Assembly: GCA_047967505.1 (NCBI GenBank) | Contig: CM106539.1 | Reading direction: 5' to 3' (one strand) | DNA length: 64,000 bases | Source of the DNA: Dipteris shenzhenensis | Taxonomy: Eukaryota; Polypodiophyta; Polypodiopsida; Gleicheniales | Part shown: positions 1 to 11,044 of the stretch, in pieces | Position numbering within the stretch: position 1 is the first letter of the stretch | Layout: each line of letters begins with the position of its first letter | The notes under the pieces: generated by a model | What the model was told of the DNA's origin: nothing | The model's database searches: none | Seen by the model: the letters and a program-made list of their open reading frames with translations, nothing else | Made by a program: the position numbers and the translations under genes

Positions 1-758
1 AGTTGCAGTCTACTGTCTATTTGTGACCAATGTGCAAGAAGCTGTTTTTCAGGTGAGAATATCTGAGAATCCACAAGGATTTTGCTCTTGAGCTCAACTG
101 ACAAGTTGTAGATCTTTCTACCAGCTACAACTTTTCTGTTTACAGCTTTGGCATCCGGTCTTTCAGTGAAAAGATATCGCTGTTCAAAGATAGGGACAGC
201 GTGTTATTTTGCCCAAAGTGGCTGTGAGGTATTGTTGTAGGAATTTCTCTTGCACAACAGTGAATTGGGAACTCACAGTAAATTACAGAAAGTGATTGGG
301 ATCTCACTTCAGTCCAAGTGCATTATTGGCATTTTGGCAAGTCACTTTGGCACATTTGGCAAGTGGTGAATGCTTGATTTTGTTGCCAAAGGATTGCGCG
401 CTTGAGGTGATGCATTGGTGATGCAGTAAATGCCACTTCGATGCATTATGGATTTGCATTGGTGGATGCCGCACTTATGTGTATGGATAGTTGAGCTGGG
501 CTCCTATTGCCATTGGTTGAGCAGGCATTGCTCATTTGATTTAGTGCATTTCTTACTTAGATTGCCAGGCATTGGCAGGTTACTGGGCTGCATATATTCT
601 TGTTTATGCCTCTTTATGGCTGAGTGCTATTGAGCATTGGATCAGCCAGTTTATTTGGAGACTTGATTGGTCTGGACAACACTATATTGGACAACACTAT
701 ATTTTTTGGTCATTTGGGTTGCCTATTGCACTATACTGCTCTTTGGTTGTGAGCTATT
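1..758. other. no clear gene; upstream flank of a decayed Copia element
   Basis: I see no reading frame of convincing length and no 5' LTR or tRNA primer-binding site. The stretch is rich in repeated GCATTGG and TTGGCA words. It contains a perfect 15-bp tandem duplication (ggacaacactatatt, 674-688 and 689-703). It probably carries eroded gag and protease sequence of the pol relic that follows, but I cannot align it. Confidence 0.3.
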
Positions 759-2831
759 GTGCCACAGAAAATGTCTACTGTAGGTATGGAAGCTCTTACA
801 ACATTGAGATACATTCCTGTTATGGATGTCTCTCAAATTTTATGTCATGATTGTGATGATGATCAGCAGTCAGGATCCTCTTTTGTGAGGAAGACAGTCA
901 GTGAGAGGTATCTTGAGCCATTGCATTTGGTTCATAGTGCAGTTTGTGGGCCTATGCCTACCGTTTCACTGGGTGGCGCCTCTTACTTTGTGACATTTGT
1001 TGATGCTGCTACAAAGTACATATGGGTATATCCGATTCGGCAGAAGCATGATGTATATGATACATTTCAGCGCTTCTTGGGTAATGCTGAAAATCAGTCA
1101 GGAAAGAAGCTATTGAGCTTGATGACTGATGGTGATGCAGAGTTTACCTCTCCTAGATTTCAGCATCTATGTGATACACTTGGTATCAGGAGGGTGTTGA
1201 CCACTCATCTTTTTGCTCACAATGCCTTAGCAGAAGGCATAAATCGGATTCTATTGGATAGGATTGGTAGCATGCTAGGATATGCAAGTCTTACTGAATG
1301 CTATTAGGCTGAGGCATGTAAGACAGCTGCATACTTGCTTAACAGGTCACCCAAGAGATCTCTGAATGGTAGAGTGCCCTTTGACTTCTTGACAGGCAGG
1401 GCACAATGTTATGAGCATTTACGTGTGTTTGGCTGCGAGGCTTATGCTTATGGTTCCCGATCGAGGAGCTGTATCTTCCTTGGATACAGTGAGTCCAGTG
1501 AGGACTATAGGTTATGGGATTCTTTAACTAGAGAGTTGATACACAGCCATAATGTCTATTTCAAAGAGGATGCTATGTTTAGACAGCCCAGGACTGTGGA
1601 TAGCAGGAGAGTGGTGTTCTAGGAGGGTGTAAGTGCACTGATACCTCCAAATTCTTTGCAGGGGCAGCCCATATCCCTTGGAGTGGGAGGTTTTTCCCAC
1701 GGTGAACAGGTTATAAAGTTGGGACAGCCACGATTACTTCCTGATTTTGGTCAGAGACAATTAGATGTCTCGAGTATTCCACAGGTTTATACTCCTATGG
1801 AGATTGTTGATGCATCTTCTATGGACAGTTACAGTTTACTCCCAGGATGTGGAGTGCCTCTTGTAGATGAGGATGAGGCTATGCATGGTGAGGAGGATAC
1901 CTTGGCTAATGATGCCCGGTATGATCCATTGGCCGGTTATGCCAGGACAGATGTGGTTTCTGCAGTTATTAACTCAGGTCATATTGCACATGGGCAGAAA
2001 TCATTGATGTGTTTGCTTCGTAAGTGCCTCCATGGCCAGAAGCAATCCCCTCGAGCTTGGCTTCATAGGTTTGATACCATTATGAGAGCTCAGGATGTGA
2101 TGTGCAGTGAGATAGGTTATGGTCTCAGTATTCAGGAGGTTGCTATCCTTCTAAGGTTACTTGCCATATGGTTCCTTATGGATAGGGATGCTTTGCAGTG
2201 GGAGCTGCATGGTCTTGATGATGTTTCTCAGATACTTGGTTGTTTCAGTATGGAGAGGGGGAAGTTACTGAGTACTCCATTGCCTGTATTGGCTCCATAC
2301 TTGAAACACAGCAGGTTTGCTAATCACAGATCAGTTGAGCAGCAAGTTATGGTTAATATGGCAGCCATAGTACTTCATGCATCCATGACTATGTTGAGAC
2401 TTGGTTCTCACATGTTCGCCATTGGGGCTACACTTCTAGTTCTTGCTTCCATTGCAATGGGAGTTGGTACCATGATTATGGTAGATTTTGATAATAGGGA
2501 AGCGATTGTGGACATCAGGTCCTTATGCTTCTAGGAGCAGCATGCAGGTGATGCAGGTTGGGTAGACCAGCAGAGGTCTATTGTAGGTTATGTGCTTATG
2601 GTCACAGGTGGTACAAAGACATTTTCTCTGCACAGTGATAGTTCGGGTGCTATGGACTTAGCACAGGAGCACGTGGTGGTGAGAGTTCACTCTCCCAGTG
2701 AGATCTGGCATGGGATCTTGGTTGATAGGCATCTACAGCTTGTCATTTTCTATCCTGCAGACCTGATGTCTGCTAGCAGCTTATCCTCTATGCACTTTGC
2801 ACATTGTAAAGTGCTGATGGGCATAGGATGA
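759..2831 (+). pseudogene. decayed Ty1/Copia pol (integrase, RT, RNase H remnants)
   Basis: Three open pieces in different frames (about 759-1307, 1335-1622, 1656-2831) follow Copia pol order. The integrase core is recognisable from VHSAVCGPMP, SLGGASYFVTF and FQHLCDTLGIRR. The post-integrase segment has NRSPKRSLNG and VFGCEAYAYG. The RT part keeps only CLHGQKQSPRAWLHRFD, and the YVDD block is gone. The RNase H end keeps LHSDSSGAMDLAQ and closes with CKVLMGIG. The first integrase catalytic Asp is Ala (HSA for HSD), and the second block reads TDGDAEF for the usual TDNGGEY. Its closest relative in the window is the minus-strand element at 20.3-24.0 kb, which ends in the same CRVLMGIG. It cannot encode active enzymes. 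Confidence 0.85.
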
Positions 2832-2910
2832 CAGTCTGGTCATCTTGTTTTTCAGCCTATGGCTGATTGTATTATATGTGTACTATACTCCCTTAAAGGC
2901 ACACTGCCTT

Positions 2911-2922
2911 TAAGTGGGAGGT
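2911..2922 (+). other. polypurine tract of the Copia relic
   Basis: The purine-rich run taagtgggaggt sits immediately 5' of TGTTGGGG. This is where a Copia plus-strand primer lies, next to the 3' LTR. The same motif occurs in the related element near 20.25 kb. Confidence 0.6.
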
Positions 2923-3239
2923 TGTTGGGGTAAAGGGCAGTGTGCCCACCCACTTATACAGTGCCCATGTATACTCATATATATATGATAGAGGAATAAG
3001 CTGGAGTAGCTTTTGCTCCACCACTTTTGGTGTCTCCTTATCCCTTCCTGAGTGCTCCCTCTTCCCCCTCATTACGTGCACCTACTCAACACAGAGACCC
3101 AAAGTAGAACTTGTATGTACAAGTGTATCCACAAACAACGTGAAGAAGTGAAGCTGTATAGCCTTCTCCAACCCCTTCTATAGTGTTGCACGAGAGTGGC
3201 TCCAACTTGTGACTATTCACAAAACATCCCCCTTCAACA
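2923..3239 (+). repeat. 3' LTR of the Copia relic (317 bp)
   Basis: It starts TGTTGGGG right after the polypurine tract and ends CCCCTTCAACA, so the ends form a short imperfect inverted repeat with the canonical TG...CA. It has a TATA-like run (atatatatatga, near 2980). There is no matching 5' LTR in the window, so no target-site duplication can be assigned. Confidence 0.6.
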
Positions 3240-4219
3240 CTCCAGCAAAGTTAGAGTGTCTGGTCCTTCTTCTGGACAAGGAAACCTCTCGCTATATATT
3301 AATGCACTTGGATGCTAGCCATTGATTAGGAACAAAGAGGGCAAATGATTATGGAATTTCTGCAGTCCACGATCCTTTATTTGTTTGACATTGATCATTA
3401 TAACCCAATGCTTCATTTCATCAATCTTTGGGAGTCTCTGATCATCGAATCCTACCATTATTTGTTGCCCATGAGTCTGATAGAGTAGGAGACTTGCCAG
3501 AGAGCCAGAAAATCCTTTCAAAAGCATGTTAGAAGACCTTCAAATGGCCACAGCTAGCTGTATATACCACCTTGGGCATTCCCATTCTCTACACAATTAA
3601 CTGGCAATGACTCCATACTCTTTTGCAATATTTTTAGTTCAAACCAGCCACCTTTCAGCTAGGACTTGGCGCTATTAGTGTGCTCTCAGCCTGCTTGGCC
3701 TTATGTGTGGTTGACAAGGTGGGCTTGAGAATCGTACTCCTTGTCTGCACGCTTCCATAATCACATTTGTAGTTGTATATCACCATACATGTCAACATTT
3801 TTATGTCCATTTCATCCTTCATTTTGAACATGTTAATGATGATTTTGCTGTAATTTGTTCCTCATTTCCTTTACTTTACAACAAGTTTTGCTACTATTGC
3901 AAATAATGCATTGAGAAGGCCTATGTTTCTACTTCAACTCACATGTTTTTGTTTGGAATTTGTTTACAGGTGCTATAATTTGTTACTAGTTGCTAGAGTA
4001 GCTGTAAGCTTCAAAAGGAGATTGTTGGCTTGAAGCAGCTCTGATTCTTCCATACTTTGCTCCAGGTTTTATGTCCATTTCATCCTTCATTTTGAACATG
4101 TTAATGATGGTTTTGCTGTAATTTTTTCCTCATTTTCTTTACTTTACAACAGGTTTTGCTGTCCATTTGAGATTATCTTGTTGGGCACTTTTTTTGTTAT
4201 CTAGCCATTTTATAGGAGC
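3240..4219. repeat. non-coding spacer with a ~95-bp duplication (268-bp offset)
   Basis: I find no gene here. A block beginning TTTTATGTCCATTTCATCC (about 3800-3893) recurs at about 4068-4161 with a few substitutions, including ...CTTTACTTTACAACA. The second copy ends shortly before the ORF that opens at 4220. The block is probably 5' non-coding or intronic sequence of the transposase-like gene. Confidence 0.6.
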
Positions 4220-5446
4220 ATGGAGAGGCATGATATTGTGATTGTGTTAAATGAGGGTGTGGCTGAAAATCATGTGTTGGGATATGTTCATCTTAAATCC
4301 GGTGGTACCTACAAGGACTTGAGAGAAGAGATCATCCTTGATAATCTCATCATAGATGAGTTTATATTTTTTGGAGGATCTAGGAAAATTCCAATAGGGG
4401 CCAAGCAAGAGGAGAGATGGATAGTTGATGCTACAGAAGTAACCATCCAATTGAAAATGGAATATGATACACAAGGCAAATGCTTAAAAGTGGATTCAGT
4501 TGGAGATAGCAATAAAATGCAGCCAAAGTGTATAGTGTTTCTAGATTTATGTATGCATGATCTTGCTCAAGGGTGTGAAAGCTACAATATGGTGGATGAT
4601 TCGACTACGTGTGGTAGTGTTTCTAAGAATCGATTGAAGAGTCACCTTTCAACACCATCTGAGGTCAAAAAATGGCAGAGGGAGATTAAGATAGCCAAAG
4701 AAAAGTTAAGAGAAAAAGGCCGACATGATAGATTTGAGCTCATGTCAAAGGACAAGGATGGTAAAGCATTGTTTCAGATTTGGTGTGAGGAGTGTGATTG
4801 CTCTTATGGTCAAGGGGGTCGTGACACTTTGTATAATTACACACACTCACACATCAACTCAGCATCCCATATGAGGATTATTGGGTTATGTGAGCAAGAG
4901 AGCCATAGAAAAGACAGCCTTGGTTCATTGGATGACATTATGGAATTAGGAAAAGAAAAAGTAAATGAAGCAATGTTGGAGGTTTCAACCTTTGCAAGTG
5001 AGAGTAATGTGGTGTTTCAACTAGTAACAGAGACTATTGCAGATTATAGCACTCTATCAAAAGTCTATATAAGCTGCATGCTAGATAACAAGTGGATACC
5101 ACTATTTCCAAAGATAGGATCTCTATGACAATGCATGATTGAGCATATGAAATCCAAGCTACATATCACAAAGGCTAGTGGTATTGATTCTAGTAATCAA
5201 GTAAAGAGGGCTAGTGGTCGCCCATCCAAGGCGACAATTATAGATAAGAAGCAAAGAGATCTAAGTGGTTTTTTCAAGAAATGTTCCACTAAATGTAAAA
5301 CTCACATGTTCTAGTTGTGTTTTCCATCAGTTTTGTATTTTCCAAGTGAACATTTTTTCTTATGCTCTATTGTAATATTTTCTTATAGATAATGACACCT
5401 TGCAAACTACTAATGCATCACGAAAGCCATGAGGTATTTCTCATAT

Positions 5447-5890
5447 GCTTCTATTTTCAATCATTATTTCTAATTTTTTATAGAGATGTTAGGTGTAGCT
5501 AGTCATATGGCTTTTGGCTCTCTCTCCATTAGGCAAATTTTCAAGCTTCTATTTTCAATCCTCGAGGGGGTCACTATGTATAAACCCTCTATACCACGTG
5601 CGTTCAAGGCCTATTTCTAAAATCCCTTATCTGTAAATTTTTCATTAATAAAATGTACCCCTTTTCTATACAAATCTGTAAATTTTTCCCAAAACTATTT
5701 TAAATAGTCCCTTATGTATATTTATTTCTGTAAATTTTAGAAATAAAAAATATCCTTATGTTGAACTCACGTGATAGGGTTACATATGATGAGTGACCCC
5801 CCCGAGTTTCAATCACCATTTCTGTTTTTTTATAGAGATGTTAGGTGTAGCTAGTCATATGGCTTTTGGCTCTCTCTCCATCAAGTCTAT
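5447..5890. repeat. tandem ~97-bp duplication in the presumed intron
   Basis: The unit gcttctattttcaatc...TTTTTATAG|AGATGTTAGGTGTAGC...TCTCTCTCC occurs at 5447-5529. It recurs as 5545-5560 plus 5807-5882, the second copy being split by the MITE. Each copy carries a pyrimidine-rich tract followed by ATAG, which could act as a splice acceptor for the downstream exon, so the duplication may also duplicate an acceptor. Confidence 0.75.
5561..5806. mobile_element. MITE, 246 bp, 15-bp TIRs, 8-bp TSD
   Basis: The left end CTCGAGGGGGTCACT (5561-5575) and right end AGTGACCCCCCCGAG (5792-5806) are inverted repeats with one mismatch. Similarity continues inward to CACGTG motifs on both sides. The element is flanked by a perfect 8-bp duplication TTTCAATC (5553-5560 and 5807-5814). 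There is no coding capacity, and the interior is AT-rich. An 8-bp TSD suggests mobilisation by a hAT-like or P-like transposase; which one is inference. Confidence 0.9.
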
Positions 5891-7304
5891 TGGGAACTTA
5901 ATAGATTCCTCCTTTTCTCACAGAGAGTATCTTGCTTGCAACCTTGTGTTGGGGTTTTTGGCAAGGGTCATATAACTATGATGGGAATAAGGGAAGTGGC
6001 AAATGGCACAATGAGCTAGCAACTAAGGCAACAATTATGATGGGGACAACAGAGTTCATTGAATTTAATGGCACTTTCCGTCATAAGGATTGCAAGCGGA
6101 TATGTTTGGAGGGAACATACTTTGATAATTTGCAATGTTGTGCATGTGCTACTATTCCTAAAGAACGAGACTTTCGCATGCGAGTGTATCGACAAATTGG
6201 ATCTTCAAACACTCATGGATCAAGAGACACAGGAGGTGGTAGACGGTTAGATTATTTGACTCATTTAGAGTTATTGAGAGTAGCAAAAACAAAGTCCACA
6301 ATGGTTCGGGTATTGAAGAAGGAGATAGCATTCACAAGAACTGAAGTTGTTGCATTGAGCGTGAAGGTTAGAAGTCTTCGGGAGAGCACTATGGAAGCCA
6401 TGGTGAGGAAAGATATTAGAAAATTTTGTCAAGATATAATTAATGCTCATGAGCTAGGTCTATTTGAGGGAAAGAAGGCATTGTGGAACTTCTTTGTTCA
6501 CATTTCACAAAACATTTCAAGAGTAGGTCAAGGCCAAAAGAGATATTTCAATACAACAAAGGAATTATTTGAGACTATCAAGATATGGGGAGGGACAAGG
6601 TTGCATAATTTCTTATCACTTAACCTTGGAAGTCCACACATGTCCACCACAATGAGGTCCACAAGAAAATCACTTTTCTTTCAAACTGGTTTACAAGAGG
6701 ATATATTTCAACATGCAAGAGAAGTTTACACTTGTCACATGATGAAGAAAGGTATACCCTTGGGTAGTGTGCCAGTTCTTCTAGCTGAGGATGAAACAGT
6801 TGTGAAAAGAATGGTGAGATGGATGGCACGTGATGATAATTTGGTTGGCTTTTGTGGTAAAAAGCTAGAACAAACTTGCATTCCAGACTTTGTCGTGCAA
6901 GTTGGTGATCGTCAAGATGGATATCTTAGAGTTGTGGATGCTTTTCAACATAATGTGATTGCTCATTATGCAAGGGTATTGATAGTGAATCCTCTTCTTG
7001 AATGCTTGCCAAAGCTAGTTCTATTGGTGCAATTGACATGTAATAGGTTTGATTCCATGTTTGTCAGAGAACAATGGGAGAGCATTCAGCTTTCTTGGAA
7101 CATTTTTCTAAGGGACGTGGTAGGTCCATTGATAGGACATGCTTCAGATGGGGATAGTAGGCACAGAAAGTTGATGTTGCAAGATTACTCTTCTTGTCAA
7201 GGTCCCAAGCTATGCATTCCTTGAAAGGGTTGGCCCTTTGCAGCACACATCACATTTGATGGGAGTATCAGTGGTTTGCATGATCAAGACTATATGTAGA
7301 AGCA

Positions 7305-7740
7305 ACAAGAGCAGGCATGAGCATGAGGCAGATCTTGCATGAGTAGGAGGAAGGAGGAGTAGGCATGAGCATGAGGAGGGAAGATGAGAATGGATGAGCA
7401 TGAGGGAGGAGGAGGAGCAGGAAAAAGCAGCAAGGGGGGGAGGAGAACGCATGTGGGAGGAGGGAGGAGGAGGAAGAAGTAGCAAGGGGGGGGAAGAGGA
7501 GGATGCATGTGGGAGGAGGGAGGAGGAGGCATGTGCACAAAGGGAGGAGGAGGGGGGGAGGGAGGAGGGAGGCAGGGGGGGGGATTAGGAGGAGGAGGAG
7601 GAGGAGCAAGAGGAATGGGACATGTGGAAGAGGAGGGAGGAGGCAGACAAGGAGGAGGATGGGGGGAGGAGGAGGGAATTCAAATTCAAAAGTTTGACTT
7701 GGGAGGATGGGGGGAGGAGGGAGAGAGAGGGAATTCAAAT
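7305..7740. repeat. GGA/GGGGGG purine-rich low-complexity tract
   Basis: The plus strand is an irregular (GGA)n tract with G-runs of six to eight and interspersed GCATGAGCATGAGG words. The long Pro/Ser/Leu frames on the minus strand are by-products of this composition. At its 3' side the segment gaattcaaattcaaaagtttg recurs with changes (about 7676-7700 and 7731-7765). It directly adjoins the point where the transposase-like gene is broken. Confidence 0.85.
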
Positions 7741-7952
7741 TTGAAATTCAAAATTTTGACTTTGGGAAAAGTGCCCCCTTCTTGGTGTAAGAGGTGGGCC
7801 TCTCCTAGGTGTAAGAGGTATATCAACTAGGCTTAACCCACCTAGGTAGGGGGGGTTAGGACTCCCTTGGACCCCACAAAAGGACTTGCATTAGGCCTAA
7901 TCCATTTCTTAACCCATTCCTTATGAGGCCCTTTTAAGACCCCAATTCTCCC

Positions 7953-9930
7953 CTAATGTTTTCCTGAAGCACACACTTGGGGACACAAACGAGACATCCT
8001 ATTCATAGCATGCAAGTCTTCTCGCACTCCTCTCAAGTCTTTGGAATCAACCAAGTCTACCCAAATAGTAGCCCCCACATTCTTGAAGATATGCATGGGA
8101 TCCAAGAGATGATTGATTTGTAACTGACCCCAATAAGGAAGCTCATGAAAGATGGATAGCCTCTTCATACCATGAGGCAGTTCCTCTCCATTCCCCCTCC
8201 AACCAGTCACTTGCCTTCAAATATGGTGGTGGTGGATCAAGCTGACCTCCACGCACAAGATGGTCCAGCAGAATGTATTGAGCATGACCTTCATAAACAT
8301 TTTTACTCATGTTTGGAGTATCATGCAAGCAGCCAATCCAAAAACAGGACAAGCATGGTACCCACTTGTAACAAGTCCTGCACGCATGCATGAATGTGTT
8401 ATTATAAGACATGCACATGAAAGAAAGTCATAAAAGCATAATCCTATATTATACATGTAAAGACACAACCACGTACCTGCGCACTCTCCATATCTTGGGT
8501 AGTCATGCATGGTCCACATCAAGATACCCCTGACCAAAATGTCATTGGTGTGTCTAGAAGCTCTGGAAATATCAAAGACCCGCACTCCTCTCCTTAAGAT
8601 CTGTAACTCTTCTATCAAAGGTGCCATGTACATGTCCATATTTTTGGCCTTGTACTTCCGTGGCACAAGTAGTGCAAGCATGAGGTGTCCTTTGTTTATT
8701 GTAATTAGCCATGGTGGGATATTATAATTCACCAAGACTATGGGCCATGTCGACAAAGATATCGAGCGTAACCCAAAAGGATTCACGCCGTCCATGGTGA
8801 GCCCAAGATGTAAGTTGTGTGGCTCCCTCGCAAAGTCCGGCCACTGATTATCTATGTGCTTCCAACCTGCACAATGTGTGGAAATCCTCAATGTGTCATC
8901 AATGGACCAATGAGATGCATGCCAAGTCATCGACTCGTTGTATTCTTGCAATAATGGGAAAGTGTCTCGAGACCTTTACCAGTATCTGCTCACTCTGCAA
9001 GTCATCTCTATATCATTGTTCCCCACACTCTAGACAACTAGCCAAATCTCCATGCTCACTGCAGCGAAAGAGAATACAATCATTACGGCAAGCATGGATG
9101 GTATTATAATCCATACCTAGCGTTATTAGCATCTTCTTTGATTCATCTCTTGACACGGAGATGGTATTTGGTGTAGGCAACATCTGCTAGAGAAACCTAT
9201 CACAATTCAAACATACATAGGCTTTGAAAAATGATGATTCTCAGACATACATGATGATTCTCAAAAAAAACAATATCCAAATAATGAGTCAAATTAATGC
9301 AGGAGCTAACCTCATTAAGGCCGAGACACTTGTATCCGACCACCCATACTTTGCTTGCAGATTCAAGATTGAGAGACAAGCCCATAGTTTAGACATCCTA
9401 GCACCCTTGTACAAATGTGTTGATTGCAACTCTTGCATATTGACCTCAGACTCAGACATCACATGTACATGTGATGTAGTACCCCTAAAAATAGAGTCCA
9501 TCATGCCCACCATACCCTCGTCATCATCTGGCACATTCGGGAGACTATAGTCTTACTCAAAGTGTGAAGGTATATGTGCACCCTTGCCACCCTCCTCATC
9601 CTGTCGCAAGATTTTGTGTAAATATAAGATCTTGTCTCAAGGTTTCGTGTCGTGTACATATGTGATATTAATCACAAACGGATGATCCATCACCACGTGC
9701 AACACTAATGTTAGGTACAAATTTGGGCTTCTCCCCATACATCAGCAAGTGGCGCAGACAATACAACATTGATGTGGTACTTCTCACTTGCAATGAGTGC
9801 AATGACAATACAACCTCTCCATCAGCCACTCTGTGCTCTCGGGCATTGGTGCATCATCTGCAAAATCACAACATGAGCTGCAAGGAAGTCCATTAAGATC
9901 TAAGAAATAGCCACCCATGAGGTCCTTTCC
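7953..9930 (-). pseudogene. CACTA/En-Spm TNPD transposase relic
   Basis: Read on the minus strand from about 9930 the parts come in TNPD order. First is an eroded Cys-rich transposase-associated segment (LYCHCTHC, then LRHLLMYGEKPKF in another frame). Next is the N-terminal block with LNLQAKYGWSD (about 9534-9289), then a Cys/His strip (CILFRCSEHGDLASCLECGEQ-like, near 9080-9010). The Transposase_21 core follows, with MTWHASHWSIDDTLRI, WPDFAREPHNLHLGLTMDGVNPFG, PLIEELQILRRGVRVFD and MWTMHDYPRYGECAG (8951-8450). Last come LPHGMKRLSIFHELPYW and DPMHIFKNVG (8210-7960). It is truncated before the LPKA motif and has frameshifts and stops, so it is inactive. A second copy sits at 33.7-36.8 kb. Confidence 0.88.
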
Positions 9931-9956
9931 TCTCTTCTCAATATAAATGCCCTGAA

Positions 9957-10062
9957 CCGTCGCTATATAGCGACTCTTTGCCCTATTCCATCGCTATATA
10001 GTGACGCTTTTAGGATATAACCATCGGTATATAGCAACTGACCAATGTCACTATATAGCAAT
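9957..10062. repeat. CACTA-type subterminal repeats (CGCTATATAGCG family)
   Basis: There are four near-palindromic units about 30 bp apart: gtcgctatatagcgac (9959), atcgctatatagtgac (9990), atcggtatatagcaac (10023) and gtcactatatagcaat (10047). Two contain CACTA or its complement TAGTG. Short palindromic subterminal repeats at the transposase 5' side are typical of CACTA elements, where they bind the transposase. They lie immediately upstream of the TNPD relic. Exact termini and a 3-bp TSD could not be fixed. Confidence 0.65.
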
Positions 10063-11039
10063 GCAAGGGGCTAAAACCCGAAAACCCACACGATGCCATC
10101 TTTCACATCTCTATTGGGGGAAAAGCAAAAATGGATCCTCCCACCTTATATTCAATGACCTCGCTTTCCTCCTCTCTATTCCCCACACTGCTCACCCCTA
10201 CCCAGCCCCTCTCACAACACTTGTTCCTCCTCTTCACCCTTCTCCCTCTCTGCTTGTGTGAAAGGAAGTTTTTCAAGAAGGTGTGTCTCTTTAAGCAATG
10301 TAGGTTCATTTTTTGTGAGATTTCATTTTGTGAGTGTTGAAGCATTTTCCTCCTTGTATTGCTAAGCCTATGTGCTAATTTTCATGCTTGATTTTCAGAG
10401 GTTACGAACAAAAAAAGAGATTTGGTGAAAGAAGGCTCACCTCCTCTCTTTTTGGTATTTCTATTCCTCCTCTTTCTCCTTGTTTGTAGGCTTATGCTTT
10501 CCTCTAACTAGTTATTTGAAAAATGGTATGTTTTCTCTCTTTTGTAGGGCCACGAAACACCGAGAGGGACTTTTCCAAGTAAGAAAGTGCTTCCTCTTTT
10601 TTCCTTTTGTTATTTCTATTATTTGCATTGACTTGTAGCTAGCACCTTAAGCACTAGCTGTAGTGATGGGCATAGGTGTGGAGCAAGAAGGTGTACTGCA
10701 TGAGTGGAAGGTACAATGTCAAAGGAGAATGCAAGATTGCATGTAGATTTTGAGGTTGCTTCTGCAACTAAGGGCGAAGCCCTCACAAAAGTTGAATCAA
10801 TCATACATACACTTAGCTGGGTCCATAGTAAAGTAGACAATTTATTACATGGTTGTGTACTACAGGAGGAGTTCTTGAAGGATGTAGTATTCAATGCGTC
10901 TGCCCATGAGGCAACAAGTGAAGGACCACAAACAGGACATGCATGGTAACCCGATGTAGTGAGACCTGAACAATATACACAATTAAGAGTTGAAGGTGGG
11001 TTTAGGGTGCCACATCCTTTGCCTACTCATAATTAGAAG
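10063..11039. other. no confident gene; possible exon remnant near 10704-10949
   Basis: The only open frame of note (10704-10949, +) carries EALTKVESIIHTLSWVHSKVD and GCVLQEEFLKDVVF, which I do not recognise. Pyrimidine-rich stretches followed by TAG could be intron ends, so this may be an exon of the same decayed CACTA-associated gene seen at 12.6-14.2 kb. I see no RNA gene. Confidence 0.25.
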
Positions 11040-11044
11040 TGCAA

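Larger units (their letters stand above)
4220..7297 (+). pseudogene. zinc-finger plus DDE-like transposase gene, N-terminal and central part
   Basis: Two coding blocks lie in order. Block 1 (4220-5314) has a Lys/Glu-rich helix and then a candidate zinc finger, CEEC...HSHINSASH (near residues 192-217). It is interrupted by one in-frame TGA at 5126-5128, after which 61 more codons follow, including GRPSKATI and LSGFFKK. Block 2 (about 5932-7297) opens with a second Cys/His cluster (H-x2-DC...CCAC). It then has an acidic block, LLAEDETVV...LVGFCGKK, resembling the first catalytic strand of RNase-H-fold transposases such as P/THAP9-like ones, and later GHASDGDSRHRKL. The frame hits TGA at 7222-7224, but family-like sequence (GWPFAAHITFD, GLHDQDYM) continues to 7297 and then stops dead. 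The matching C-terminus lies inverted at 14.5-15.0 kb. The family assignment is inference; I do not know a formal name. Confidence 0.55.

Noticed and set aside
7210-7738. Long minus-strand frames rich in Pro, Ser and Leu
   Set aside because: They are the complement of a GGA/G-run low-complexity tract. Several frames are open at once and none has a domain.
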